DNA from: Fennellomyces sp. T-0311
Taxonomy: Eukaryota > Mucoromycota > Mucoromycetes > Mucorales > Lichtheimiaceae
Reading direction: 5' to 3'
Assembly (NCBI GenBank): GCA_025266875.1
Contig: JALLLT010000028.1
Span: 186,001 to 250,000 of the forward strand
DNA: 64,000 nt
Shown: positions 1-11,968 of the stretch, one piece after another
Layout: each line of letters opens with the position of its first letter
Position numbering within the stretch: the first letter of the stretch is position 1
Notes under the pieces: model-generated
Seen by the model: only the letters and a program-made list of their open reading frames with translations
Told to the model about the DNA's origin: nothing
The model's database searches: none
Program-made: the position numbers and the translations under genes

Positions 1-1552
1 ATAGCATGTATAGTAGAAGCTTTCGTTGGGACATACTGTGACCAATAATAGATGCTTTGGCTTACTGTTTTGCGTGGGTTCGGCGAAAGTAATGTACATA
101 TGTACTCGCTCCAATACTCTCGCTGCACCTCTGACACTTTGTGTATAGCATCGAAACAAACATGGTCGCCAGATAATATTAGGATAACTGTGGCTGTTGT
201 AACACGCCTTTCTGTGCCTCTCAACTGAATAAGTGCTAGTGGATGGCACTGTTATTGATCCGGTGCTGATATCAATTAATTTTAGCACTTGCATCTACTC
301 AGCGCCTGGAACCCGTCCCGTTTTGTATTCCTATTTCATCTGGCGGTCCAGGGCTTAAGTAAGCGCAAATTTCGGTACCACAGTATCTCTCGTTTATGGG
401 CCAACATCCGAGAAAGATGAACCATAAACCGCTTGAAGCAAGCTGTACTGCTGCTATTACACACTCTTAGATATCATATCCGATATGTATCTCAAGCATT
501 CGCTGCTATGGCATCAGCTTTTCCGTAACCATATATCGGACCAATCATAATTTTGTGAAGCTTCGACACCTAATATCAGATCCTCCAATGATCCACCACT
601 CGAACTTTATATTGTATTTATATGAGTCCCACGCGAGCATTTAATTTAACATACTATTATATGCTTTGTTAATGAGTTTAATGTGCGAATCCATAGTCCA
701 TAATTCACTTACAAGCTGCTAGTACATAAAACTCTGGGGAGGAGTGCTTACTAGCTCCACATTTCGCGCTGGACTTGACTTCTTATCCTCCACAATCTTG
801 GAGAGACGTAGCTTGGCGATCGATGATATTTTTCAAGATACGTTATTCATCTGTATCTGGTGCAAGTATTTGCTGCGCGCGATAAAGCAGGGATGCACCG
901 TCTGGCACGTCGATGCTTAGACTGGAGACTCAAAAAAATGGACGCGTCATGTGATACTTTGACTATGTAACGTCAATTTCAAGTAGTACCGCAATGACAC
1001 GTCGATTCACATGAATGCAGTTCTTTGCTTGACTATCCGTTCAAAACACTTGCTCATTAATGATCCTCCAAGGCAAGATTGGTTGGTGAATTGTAAAGTC
1101 GAGATTGTGTAATGTCAAAGATACGTCATGTCAAAGGTGGAACAGAAGTCCGAGGCGGTGGGAAAGTTTTGGTGTCATGTGCATGTATCCACCGGCTGCC
1201 GAATTCCTATGCACCTGGTAAAGCAGGTAAGTCAAAAATAAGTACACCGCTGTTCTCTTCTGGAAAGGCTATAGATAGCCAGTTACTACGCTACTATTAT
1301 TATAAGGATATCTTTGCGTGGTTTTTTCGTTTTATTTTACAAAGTAGTATTAGTAGAAAGACGAAGAATATTCGTAGATAAGATTCGATTGTTTTATAAT
1401 CAGAAGGCATGTAGTGGAACAGCTTTCCGGGTAAAAAAGAAAAGAAAAAAAACCACTGATGTATAGGAAGTATGACACTCTTTGAAAGAAGGGATGGGGA
1501 AGGGAGGCCGTTTTTTAGTTGCGGAAGGAGAGGCAGATGTGTGCCCCTTCTT
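1..1552. other. Left intergenic region, no supportable gene
   Basis: AT-rich sequence with frequent stops in all frames. The longest open frames are under 90 codons and show no recognisable motif or splice pattern. I see no tRNA-like box A/box B pair. It is the 3' flank of the CFEM-like gene whose stop codon is at 1553-1555. Confidence 0.6.
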
Positions 1553-2282
1553 CTATTGGAACATGTAGCCAGCAGCCAAAATGGCGAAGGAGCTTGCCAT
1601 GAACACAAAGTTCTCGCCAATTGAAGACGCGGCACCTTCTTTCTTGGGAGTGCTGGAGGGCGATGGTGAGACGTTGGCCGAGGTCGGGATTGATGAAGCT
1701 GTGGTTGCTGGAGGTGCGCTTGGAATAGCCGAAGTGCTAATTCGAGTAAAAATTAGAGTTAAAAGAAAAAAAAACATTACCCGTTTCTTCACTTACACAT
1801 TGGCACCCGGTTGAGAGCAGTAAGTTATCCTCAATGCTTCTTCCGTGCCCCTTCCAGTGTCATTGGGACAGTTATTCCAACACGACACTTTTTCCGTCTG
1901 CCACTGTATATAAATGTTAGGTATTGTTGTAAAAGGGGAATACTAGGAGTCTTTTCTTACTTTGCAAAGACAAGCATAATCTGCAAAGACAAAATAGTTC
2001 GAAAATAAAATAGTTTAATTTAGGAATTCAATGACATCCGTCAAGGACTTACCGCCCTGGGCACAGGTGGCGATATAGTTGTCTTCGTTACGCTTGCACT
2101 GGTCGAATCTATTGGGTGTGTATGTGAGCCATTGGGTACTGGCACCCGACACAAGGTCTTTGAAAGAAAACTCACACTGTCTGATCGGGGCATGTACCGG
2201 CTGTCTGGGCACTTGCAGATTGGCTCAATGCGACCAAAGCAACAGCGGCAGTAGAAACAAAACCAGTTGTCGTGAACTTCAT
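1553..2282 (-). CDS. GPI-anchored CFEM-like cysteine-rich secreted protein
   Basis: Five exons: complement of 1553-1736, 1797-1903, 1961-1980, 2053-2108 and 2176-2282, giving 157 aa. The N-terminus MKFTTTGFVSTAAVALVA is a signal peptide. The mature part has eight cysteines, with C-x(2-5)-GDYACLC and CWNNCPND blocks in the spacing of CFEM-like domains. A Ser/Thr/Pro-rich stalk follows, and then a hydrophobic tail of GPI-attachment type (FVFMASSFAILAAGYMF). Such proteins sit in the fungal membrane or wall; some CFEM proteins bind haem or iron, which cannot be told here. The 20-nt third exon supplies part of the GDYACLC block and is needed to keep frame. Exon 2 is started at 2108, because an upstream acceptor would leave a 37-nt intron and spoil the CPDQ-VFDQC block. 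A TATA-like site lies about 70 bp upstream. Confidence 0.85.
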
Positions 2283-2350
2283 GATGAGCTTTGCCGAGGA
2301 AAAAAGTCGAAAGAAGAAAAAGAGTACAGGAGGAAAAGAGGAGGGGCGGC

Positions 2351-2360
2351 TCTTATAAAG
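2351..2360 (-). promoter_or_regulatory. TATA-like box upstream of the CFEM-like gene
   Basis: On the minus strand this reads CTTTATAAGA, about 70 bp before the ATG at 2282. The second GPI-protein gene of this window has a comparable TATA-like box at a similar distance. The role is inferred from position only. Confidence 0.45.
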
Positions 2361-3599
2361 GGATGGAGTTTGCCAAATTCAGCGCGCCCTGCGGATCAGG
2401 AGAGGTTAAAAAAGAAAAAAAAAAGATCGGACCAGCTGCAACCTATCTGGGTTATCGACGTTTTATTTTGTGTAATCCGTAGTATATATACCAATAAATA
2501 AAATCTAATTCCACAATGCGCCTTGTAGATTACAATCCAAACCAGTGGATCCGGGTTCTGCGTCACATTACGTTTCGAAAAAAGGTAACAAGAAGTAGTC
2601 CCCAGTTCCGTATGATGGCCGAATGTAGCTATTCGCCATCCATGCATATACTCTTATGCAAGAACTCAACATACGCCATCTCAGCCAATGTACATTTGTT
2701 TCTCTTGTTTTGGCCAGCAAGGAATTGCACCTAATGCAGTTGATTTTCAGCAGTTATAAACAAATATAGAGCATTTATCCTTGTATAGCGTAACACAAAG
2801 AGCATGGCGGGAATCTTTTTCTTTTTCAAAAGGACGATAAAAAAAAAGTCCGTCCCATCCAGTTGCTGCACTGCGGAGACAAGGAGGGGCATACCCTAGC
2901 TTCTTTGCTTGTCCGGTGCATCGTGTTGCTGTTGTTTACATATCTGAGAATACGCAACGTATTCTTTGATGCGAGCACAAAGGTGGTACATATCCGACGC
3001 TTTCACTCGGTAGCCAATTTTGGAGCTTACCTTACCGTGGAGTAACTCGTGGTCATATTATTTCGTGCAACATCATGTTTGTATTTGACATGGTCTGGTT
3101 TATACAACAAATTGCTGTACCTTTAAATTCTTCACGCAAAATATAAGCTAGGGTAATATTAACCAGGGTTTATTTCATTTCTTGTTTAATAACGTTATCT
3201 GCACAAAAGTCACAACAGCGCTTCATTAGACTTGAACAATAGAAATCATCTACTACTGTCGACGTACGCAAAAGCGGTATTGCTTTTGGATGGTGTCTCT
3301 AATGGCACAACCGTAACAGTCTGTGACATCATCAAGCTTTGTACAGCATAAACTTTTGCAGCTTACGTACGGCACCTTCAGTAGGCTTATAAAAATTGAG
3401 GTAGGAGGCGCGACTGCATTGGAGCGATGGCCATTCCCATTACGTGCAGACATCTGTCAAATCCGGAACTCTGGTTCAACAGCCCGACCATTCTGCAACT
3501 GCAATGTAACACTCGATGCAATCCATAATTGATTCTTCCCCAAGAAGTTTATATAGTAGAAAATAATCGAACACGCTAAATGTAACATAATTGAACGGA
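2361..3599. other. Intergenic region, nothing recognised
   Basis: About 1.2 kb between the CFEM-like gene and the enoyl-CoA isomerase. Only short frames without motifs are present, plus a few A-runs. It presumably holds the promoter of the first gene and the 3' end of the second. Confidence 0.6.
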
Positions 3600-4829
3600 T
3601 TACAACTTGCTCTTCTTCTTCTTCTGGGATTCCTCTAATATTCAAATGATCCAAGTTAACTATCGGGATTTTTTTTCTCTATTAGGAAGACTTACCGACA
3701 AAGCGCATAATAGCCTCAAATGAATCCGGGCTACCCATTCGCTCAGCCAACTTTTCCATTTCCAGTTCATTGACTTCTTCCAGGAATTTGCGGTCGAATC
3801 CACGAACCAATTCCTTGGTAACCTTGGTTGCCTCCAAAGAAAACTTGGCGGCGTCTTCAGCAATGGCCAGCACTTGCTCCCGGAAGTTTTCCTTTGGCAG
3901 AATTCGGCTAAGGAAGCCACATCGTTCCATCTCGTCGGCGGTGAAGACTCGACCCAGCAACTACACAAATACAATGTCAGCCCTCCCACAAGATTCCCTC
4001 CCGCTTTGTCCCCAACGTACGAGCATCTCGTTCGCCTTTGACATTCCCATGATTCTACAGCCAAATGCACGTTAGTTTTCCATCGAGTCTTGGGATCATG
4101 ATCACTAAATTGTACTTACCGTGGGAACAGGACGGAGGAACAACCTTCGGCACAGAATGCTGTGCATAACAACAAAGGATCAGCAAGCAGCAGGTTGGCA
4201 TCTAATCCATCGCTCTTTTACCTAGCTTCATGAACGGAGTATTGAAGGTAGCATCCGGAACAGAGTAAACAACATCACAGAGTCCCAGCGTAGTCGTTCC
4301 AAATCCGATTGATGGCCCTAATCAAAAATTTCGGTAAAACCACCGGAACCACCGCGCCTCCTGTTGGACCTTACCATTGACTGCACCGATCAATATCTTG
4401 GGGAACCGAATCATCTCCAAAACAACATTCCTATGGCAACGTCTCAATACCATAAATGTTCCCCACATACTTTATCACTATCCTTACTTTGTTGTTTCAC
4501 GACGTCTTTCCATTTCGGCGGGAAGATCATCGTCGTCAAAGTTTGGCATTTCAAGTTGCTGTCCGGAGGTATAGTACTTGCCCCGACCGGTAAGAACGGT
4601 GACCTTGACTTGGTCATTCTGTGCCGCCCAACGAATGGCAGTGAGCCAGTCCTGAAAACGATAAAGGTCAGCGTCACCCAGCATAAGCTGTCAAAAAAAG
4701 TTCTATTTTAACCCTGTACGCCTGAGGAGAGAGCGCGTTGTAACGCTGAGGCCGATTGAAGGCGATTTCGGCAACGCCAGAAGGGAACAATGTAATCTCG
4801 ATCGTCTCGAGCTGAGGAACGTTCGTCAT
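3600..4829 (-). CDS. ECI1: Peroxisomal delta3,delta2-enoyl-CoA isomerase (ECI family)
   Basis: Eight exons: complement of 3600-3634, 3696-3960, 4021-4054, 4120-4159, 4222-4317, 4375-4430, 4488-4651 and 4713-4829, giving 268 aa. It is a crotonase-fold enzyme that moves the double bond of unsaturated acyl-CoAs so that they can enter beta-oxidation. Oxyanion-hole segments are GRGKYYTSGQQ (about residues 61-71) and NGPSIGFGTTTLG (112-124). CAEGCSSVLFP carries the catalytic glutamate of ECI enzymes (Glu149). The protein ends in a lysine run and -SKL, a type 1 peroxisomal signal matching the end of mammalian ECI2. That end lies in a separate 35-nt last exon; if the 61-nt intron is kept, translation stops after -GKSS and the signal is lost. 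The first intron has an unusual GTTAAA donor. The next gene starts 397 bp away in the opposite direction. Confidence 0.9.
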
Positions 4830-5226
4830 TGGAATTATGGGAGGAAAAAGGACAGTGTTGCAGTTCTCCTTTACCCCAGTTTTTTTACAGCAACTCGCTT
4901 ATGAGGCGAACGGCATGTGAAATTCCGTAAGCGGCAAAAGTGCGCTGGGTGGACAACAAGTGGTGGAGAAAAGAGGGTGAAGCCGTAATGGGAAGGGCAA
5001 CCCTGATTCTAGGCTGTAACACCATTATGTCATTTTGTTTTGAGGGCGAATCTCCAATATACATGCACTCTGCTAAAATCATCTTTTCCATTTTAACTCT
5101 AGATGGAAAGTTAGGGTACCAATGATGTAAACGGATAGCCTGTATTTCAAAGGGGATCTTTCTCACTTATTGCAACCAGGCTTTCCTTCTTTCTTTTTCC
5201 TCCCTGTTTTTTTCAATATCTGCATA
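4830..5226. promoter_or_regulatory. Divergent intergenic region between the ECI gene and a small orphan gene
   Basis: The 397 bp separate two genes read away from each other, so this is probably a shared or back-to-back promoter region. I see no clear TATA box. A pyrimidine-rich stretch lies just before the ATG at 5227. Confidence 0.4.
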
Positions 5227-5541
5227 ATGTCTACAGAAATTCAAGGGAAAACCGTATTTCACCAGAGCGATGCCACCAACAACAAAGAAACCACTCGACA
5301 AGCGCGATCTCCATCACTGACGAGAGACGAACTTTTGACCATGGCACGGGAAGAATATGCACGTCAGTTATCCAAGTTTACCGAATCTCAAATGAAAAAG
5401 CAACAACGTCTATCCATGCCAGTATCAGCAATAATTGGCAACAACCAAAAGATCGCTTCGTTCTGTACGATGAAGGACGCTAGTTTTGTGAAATCCAGCG
5501 CAACCAGCAGTGGCGAAAGCAACCAAAAGGAGGTTCTCTAA
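5227..5541 (+). CDS. Small orphan protein of unknown function
   Basis: A single-exon frame of 104 aa starting at the first ATG of the frame and ending in TAA. The product is hydrophilic, rich in Ser, Thr, Gln and Lys, with a probable helix in the middle (DELLTMAREEYARQLSKF). It has no signal peptide, no membrane segment and no motif I recognise. The helical part resembles a short coiled coil or protein-binding segment. Coding status rests on its length, its clean start after a pyrimidine-rich leader, and its divergent position next to the isomerase gene. It could be a lineage-specific gene. Confidence 0.5.
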   Translation: MSTEIQGKTVFHQSDATNNKETTRQARSPSLTRDELLTMAREEYARQLSKFTESQMKKQQRLSMPVSAIIGNNQKIASFCTMKDASFVKSSATSSGESNQKEVL

Positions 5542-8237
5542 TTACAAGCATCCACCCAGGAACTGTCTGCGTGGCGGCGCGTTTTCGAGAAGGATACCAC
5601 CCTAATTCAAAACCTTCTCAGAATATAGCCAGCCATTTTACCGTACTGTAATTATTTCTGGTAGTAATAGCATGCTTTGTATTTCAGTGGCAACTGAAAG
5701 ATAATTTGCTTCTATCTGCTTTCCACTTTCCTAACCGTAAAAGGGGGCTTTGACTTTTTGGCGATGCAATGCATTACCCACGGTAACGGTGTGCTGTCTT
5801 TTTGTTGTCGTTTTATTCCACTGTTTCGAATTGTACGCTCATATGACTCTATCTCATGAAAAATATATATGCCATTCCTCGTTGATCTTTGTAAATGGGG
5901 TCCGTGGCCACCGTTATTTTAGTTAGTGTATCCCGCGTGCTTGATTAGTAGGAGGCTGTGTATCATCGGAGCGCGGATCGCGCGATCTTTGTTGGACTAG
6001 ACCAAGTATTTAATCCGTGTATTCTCGCATAGTACATATCGGTGTATGCAATCCTGCTGCAGCCGATCGGTTGCGCTAGCAGCGAATAAGCTTGCTGGGA
6101 CATTTCGTGTGGCACTTTCTTGCTTTAAACAGTTAAAGCATTTTCGCGATTTTCTTCGATGCAAAACGCCGTATCAGAGCTAACTCTCATTTGTAACTTG
6201 TGTTATCCACCAATAAAATAGCTTGAAAAAATAACATTAATCCTTTCAGGAAGACACATGCATGTTCACAAAAGAGATGAATCCAGTTCGTTTAGGGTAA
6301 CTGGCCCCTTTCCCTAGAAGAATGGTCATGCGCTAAATAAAAAATAAGCTACAGTGCTACGCGCCGAGTGACTTCACTTATGCTCTACAGGGCCCAGAAC
6401 ATGCTTGGGACGAGTACACTGTGTTTCGCTTAGAATGCTTTGTACAATTGATGTCTTTTGTGCACCCATCAGGATCAGGTCTTTTGAACAAGCTTATTCT
6501 GCTACACGATTCTTTTATTATAGTGGATGCCTTTGTGTTGATTGTTGTATCGTACTATTTGTTTACTGTTAGACATATACTTGATGGCTCCACGGAAACA
6601 GCAGCGCAACTATTATACGAAATGGCTGAATGGAGATTTAAATTTCACCTTGACAGATCGATTGTTTCTGCACGCTACAAAAGTATCGACGTATCCTGTT
6701 TGGTATTAGTGTCAGTCAAGAGATGACAGAAAATCAATCCCGTCTTTCTAGGAAGGATGACCATGGTTGGTTTTTCTACACGTACAAAGATTGCGATTGA
6801 CACATGCGTTGTAAAGTTACGTCACTGACGAGAAGCCTTGCCGCTCTTGATCATCGCTATGGATAACACAAAAAAATTGCGTTTTTCCATACGCACATCT
6901 GGTCAATCGTTGAGCAGATATGTGCAGTCAACTATGGAAGGCATCGCTGGAATATCAAGCGCCACAAAGATTCCAAGTGGTTCGAATTGCTGCAATTATG
7001 TCTACCTAACTGATAGGATGCGAATTCGCAAGTGCCTCGAGCGAACGGGAATAGGGGAATACTATGTATGATCCAGTTTGCTTCCCCGCACTACTGCCTT
7101 CGCTCATGATGAAAAAGCAGTCCGTGGAGCTTATACCAAGAGCGGAAGATCGACAGATAAGTTGTCCTTTTCGATTACAGAGATATTAAAAAAAGTTTAG
7201 GTTCTAGCTTATTAACTAACATGCATTGTTCCTCTGCCCTGACGATGGAAGGTCTTGAGTTAATGAGCCAATGGAATACGCTTTCTTGCTTGCATTCATA
7301 TTATTCATAACTAGCATCTTGCTCGAAGTTTAAAAAGCATGGTATGATTTGGAGCGGGTCTCCTATAGGTACTAGTAACATCCTGTTCCGCAATTTCAAA
7401 TTTATATAGCCTTATCTGTTGGGACTGTTGATGTATCCCTTTCTAGTCATTTTACGATGATGACGTTTTTTGTTTCTTATTATGATGTGCTAGTGCAGAA
7501 GGCTGAAAGAGCGTTACGAAGCTAAGGAGAGAGTACATACATAGCACATCGATCGATATATCCTTTGCGTTTGTGTGCATTTATAGAGATTTTGCAAAGT
7601 AGCCGTCCCACCCAATTTTTTTTCCCTATACGAGCCACGATTAAGCTCATGTATGAGTGATAGTCATATATCACAAGAATCAACAGATTGACCATGTAAA
7701 ATTGTCCATTACCTTATTATTTTTTTCTTCATTACCGGACTCCAATACTTTTGAACATCTCTCATAATTTGATGGCTTGGTCACAAGGTTGCTGTAGTAA
7801 TACGTATAAGCCTTCGTATGAATTGCCTCGTTTCCTATGCTACGTACTTTCCGCGCAAGCTAGCCTGCACGTTTATTTCAGAACTATGACAAGTCTTGAT
7901 TAAAAAGTAGTAGCTGCTACTTACAGTCACATCGATCGAATACTACTGAGTGATGCCTGTCTGACTGGCATTCAACGCGGGATGGAATGTCGGAGGTCAA
8001 GAACGGGCACAGCTACTCCTGACTTTTTGCCACTTACCTGCTGGTAAAGCATACCACAATAGCGACACATGTAAGCGATTCTTATGAATCCTTTCATCTG
8101 CGCAATGCAGCACACTCTGCCAACGTAAGTGATTAATTAATGTTTTCAATCAAAAATAAATCATTGAACAATCGATGCAATAGCTTTGGTATTTGCGTTT
8201 TTATTTTTCAGTTTGGTTGTCGAGGGTATTATTGCTA
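5542..8237. other. Gene-poor region, no supportable gene
   Basis: About 2.7 kb with only short, motif-free open frames, the longest about 100 codons at 6421-6726. That frame is hydrophobic in its middle but has no recognisable domain and no spliced partner. Nothing else was identified. Confidence 0.55.
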
Positions 8238-8459
8238 GGGAACATCCTCAGACGTTTCGTCGAGCTGAGGTGACTCGAGTATATTGCAGTTGAAGTCTTG
8301 GAACGAGGTCCATTCGATTTCGAATCTAAAGTTACTTTACTGCTTATGCGATGCAAAGACTTTTTTTTTGAGTGCGAGGGGAACAATATCAGACGTTCCG
8401 TCGAGCTGTGAATTTCCTGAGTGCACACAGATGAAAAACTTTGGGACGATGTCCATTGG
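8238..8459. repeat. Diverged tandem duplication, about 80 bp per copy
   Basis: Segments 8238-8317 and 8378-8459 share several blocks in the same order and spacing. Both have GGGAAC, CAGACGTT-CGTCGAGCTG, GAGT, and a final GTCCATT. They are separated by about 60 bp containing a run of T. Indels and substitutions show the duplication is old. No coding role could be assigned. Confidence 0.5.
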
Positions 8460-10319
8460 TCTCGTGCCCGAGGTCGCTCTCTGTATGTGCGACGCTTCAT
8501 ACTGTGTTTCTCATCACTGTTTATGTAGATTGGAGTACAGCATCACTGTATTCTTGGGACGGGATACACAGGAGCGAGTGGCACTTGATCAGATTTACCG
8601 CTGTCGTATTGAAACCACTCTAGTTGGTAATGGATGATGTGGACGAAAGTTACCGAAAGATATCAAGTCAAGAGATGGTGCTGCTGGATATACAGTATGG
8701 GAACGAACCGAACAACCCATCTGGTATGACAAGGGGAGGTTTTTGGACAGGTCTTGTGTTGACTGAATTTTCCATAACGCAAAAGGCGTTTTTACTCCTG
8801 GATCGGATACGGTCACCGTTCGATTGGTATTTTCGTCACCCTAACACCACTTCATGGACCCAACATTTGAACGGGTGAATATACTTTGTGTGAATGTTTA
8901 TTCATAAACTTGGATAGCTGATGAGTACCTATAGAGCAACGGGATCAGCAAAGAGCAGCCGGTTGATTTTCGCGATACATAAGCATTGAATGACCAAAGC
9001 AGTTTAATGAAAGGTTAATCAGGGTGCATATTTGCCTCTTACAACGATTTACATTGTTTATAATGAATGTTAGATCTAAATATAAATGGAAAACAATCCA
9101 AGAAAACTTTACGTAATAGCGCAGTATGTATGTTAGCTTTATTATTGGATGTTACATTTCGAGCACTTGCCTTTGAATAGGTATGCAGCTAATGAACGGT
9201 CTCGTAAATACCTGCACAACACAGGAATGGTCTAGATATGTCAGTCACTTTGATTGGTGACAGCAGATGTAGGATAGTGAGCTTGTGAATTGCTTAACAA
9301 ATAACACCGTCCGACGAAGCCGTCATCTTTTTTCGCGATGGCAACGGGGAGCCATCAGGACATTACGTACTCTGTTCCTTACTTGCCCACCAAAGGAAAT
9401 CTTTGCCCAAAGAAAATACGCAGCTGAAAATTCGTAGCATACAGAGGGCAGTGACCTTCCTGAGCTACCCATTGCTGTTACGTACTCAAGCCAACCATAC
9501 CACCGGCGAGAACGGCACCATGACCCGTACCTGCCAGGAACAACGATGCCAGAGTGAAACATGCACGAAACTGAATTTATCCAAAATCGGCAAAAGTCCA
9601 AAGTATGGGCAACGATTTATGCCGCTACGACTTTTTTAATGCCTGGCAACAAAGGAGTGGTTCGAAAAGGACACCAAGGCTCATTCGAAGTGTACCAAAA
9701 AAAATGTGTCTGATAGGTACGTGATGGACTCATTACGAACCTTTCGCAAATGCCACGCGTTGATACAGCGGCTGTTTGTCTTGGTAGAGTACCAAAGTCT
9801 TGTTTTTAGCACACCATGTCTTTGTATTATTAATAATTTATATAAAGATACAGTGAATGTATGTAACTTTACGCATCATTGATTGACAATTTGGGTCGAC
9901 AGAACAAACTCTTTTATAAAATAGTTGATTGTTCACTTCTCAAGCAAAAAGTGACTAGATGGCGTGTATCTTGACAATTGCCACGTATTTAACAATATGG
10001 AGCATGTATCATTGTATACTTGATCTGTAGCGTCCGCCCCGATACCTTTGACAAGTTGCGTGCAGATGTGGATATGATATCACGTTACATCATCTCCGTA
10101 CGTAAATCATGACGTAAATGGTCGCTGAAAAAGTCAGGCCAGTGTCTACTTGAGATAATCCAACGTAAACAAAATTGGATGGATGGAACATTTAGGATAA
10201 ATACGCAATTGCACGTAAACGATCTTCAAAAAGCATATGCAACATTTATGTGTGAGTACCGTTTGTCTGGCCAGGTCACATGTATATTACGCACGCGCGG
10301 ATCACGAATATCAAGTCCT
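8460..10319. other. Gene-poor region with possible decayed gene fragments
   Basis: No complete gene is supportable. On the minus strand two adjacent stretches (9486-9570 and 9383-9423) can be joined by a canonical 62-nt GT-AG intron. They then read as glycine-rich, membrane-type peptide, but I could not find the rest of such a gene. A minus-strand frame near 8595-8816 has no clear family. Confidence 0.4.
9383..9570 (-). pseudogene. Possible two-exon fragment of a membrane-protein gene
   Basis: The putative exons are complement 9486-9570 and 9383-9423. A TTCAG acceptor precedes the first, a GTACGT donor and TTTTCAG acceptor separate them, and a GTAAGG donor follows. Joined, they give a hydrophobic Gly/Ala/Leu-rich segment (AVLAGGMVGLTAYFLWAKI) that looks like one or two membrane spans. 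No convincing start codon, upstream exon or downstream exon was found. It may be a relic, or a small gene whose other exons I failed to see. Confidence 0.2.
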
Positions 10320-11968
10320 ATGCATCCAATGCCTCCTCCATTACCGCAACTGCCTGGTGAAATTGCGTTGGCCATTGTTTCTCACTTGAGTCAGGTCGAC
10401 ATTGTTGAATGTATGCGCGTCAGTCGCGAATGGTACAATGCGATACCAGCATTGGCTGCCATTCCGTGGTATCAACTGGACGTGTCGCCTCTATCATGGA
10501 GGACAATCAATGACTGCATGCTGCAATGCCTATTCCATGTACGCACCATGACTATTCGCACAAGCAATGCCAGCGCCGTGTTACAAAAACTAGCAACATT
10601 CCCAACCAGTTTGCTAGGTATCTTTCTAGTGACAACAAGCTTCAAGTATGGCATATGCTTAACGTGCACTGAATAGAAACCACAAAGGGTATCGTGAATC
10701 GAGACACTGAGGGTAATGATTTACCCACTACTACAATAATGCAACAGTTCAAGTATACTCTGACCCAACTTGCCATTGTGGATAACCTGTTCATAATATC
10801 CGCGACACAGTTGCTTGACAGCTTACCTTCGTTGACGCACTTTACGTTACTTTACGATGATGTGGACTTGCTAAACATGGACACTTCATACGAAATGAAA
10901 ACCGAATTATCTCATCTTGTTTATTTGCATCTGGACACCTACTCAAGATGCTACGTGATTCCGATCCTGCGTCGCAGTCGAAAGTTAAAGTCGCTGCTAG
11001 TAACCGAAGTATCATCAGAAGACTTTGTTGCTGATGGACACGATCTCGATATGGCATTCGAGCTGTGCCCACATTTGCGCTGCGTCATCTGGAATACTGA
11101 TTATCTATCATATGACAAGAAGATTCAGGAATTCAAAAAGACAGCACAAGTTGATGATAACAATGGTTTTCTCCGCATGTTGGTATTCCAAGGCGACTTT
11201 AATCGTCTCCGTCAGGTCATTCCAGTACTCGCACGGTCAAGACATCATCTTGAGCACCTGGAAATCTACAACGACGAGCCTAATGGAAGCCAGATCATAT
11301 ATACCTTGTCGAATATTTCATTCCCGCGATTAAAAATACTTGATATGCTCGGCTCTACAATGTCACGGAATGCGTGGGTGAACTTGCTTAAAGGTTTGAA
11401 GGATTTGGGAAGGCTTTCCATACATCTTCCCGATGAAATTATCTCGTTGGATCCGGTACTCGAGGCTATCAGTTCTCTCCGATATTTGCGCCGCCTGGAC
11501 CTTTTCTATGTCGACGGGCTACTCCATTGTCGTTTTCCTATCCATCATATCGGCATACTTGCAAGGCTTACTCAACTTTGCGTACTGTGGCTGAAGGGTA
11601 CGTGCATCTCGGATAATGGATTTGCGGCGCTGGCTACAATACTATCCTTGGAGGAGATACACGTCGCTATGGACTGCGTGTGCCTCAGCGTCGAAGGGAT
11701 GATGGCCTTTGCGGATAACCTCCTTGCTTTGACAGATCGTAGTAACCTTCGCTCCCTCTCGATGGATCAGGTGTGCAATATGAATGACAGGTTCCTGCAA
11801 CAGATCTCCAAAGTACCAGGGTTAACAAAAGTATCCTTCTCGGAAAACTCTCATGTTACGGATGATGGAGTGAAAGCGCTTGCCAGAGGAGGTAAAACGG
11901 TGTTCGTCTACCCGAAATGTCCACACATTTCTCGATACGGTACCTGGACAGCAAATGACAGTCATTAG
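10320..11968 (+). CDS. F-box protein with leucine-rich repeats
   Basis: Two exons, 10320-10617 and 10677-11968, give 529 aa. Residues about 8-50 form an F-box (LPGEIALAIVSHLSQVDI, then the Cys-Met-Arg-Val and Trp-Tyr positions typical of the family). The rest contains irregular leucine-rich repeats, for example around SLRYLRRLDLF and LTQLCVLWLKGT. Proteins of this build are substrate receptors of SCF ubiquitin ligases: the F-box binds Skp1 and the repeats bind the target. The target cannot be read from the sequence. The 59-nt intron is canonical, GTATCT to AATAG. An in-frame upstream ATG exists at 10179, but the ATG at 10320 just before the F-box is preferred. F-box/LRR genes are numerous in Mucoromycota. 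Confidence 0.85.

Noticed and set aside
2139..2175. 37-nt first intron in the CFEM-like gene
   Set aside because: A later acceptor (CAATAG before 2108) gives a normal 67-nt intron and the expected CPDQ-VFDQC cysteine spacing.
6421..6726. 101-codon plus-strand frame in the gene-poor region
   Set aside because: Motif-free, no splice context and no promoter signal; length is within chance for 5 kb on six frames.
8595..8816. Minus-strand frame containing SDPGVKTPF, like the RuvC-I start of TnpB/Fanzor nucleases
   Set aside because: No second or third RuvC motif, no zinc finger and no extended frame either side; too little to call.
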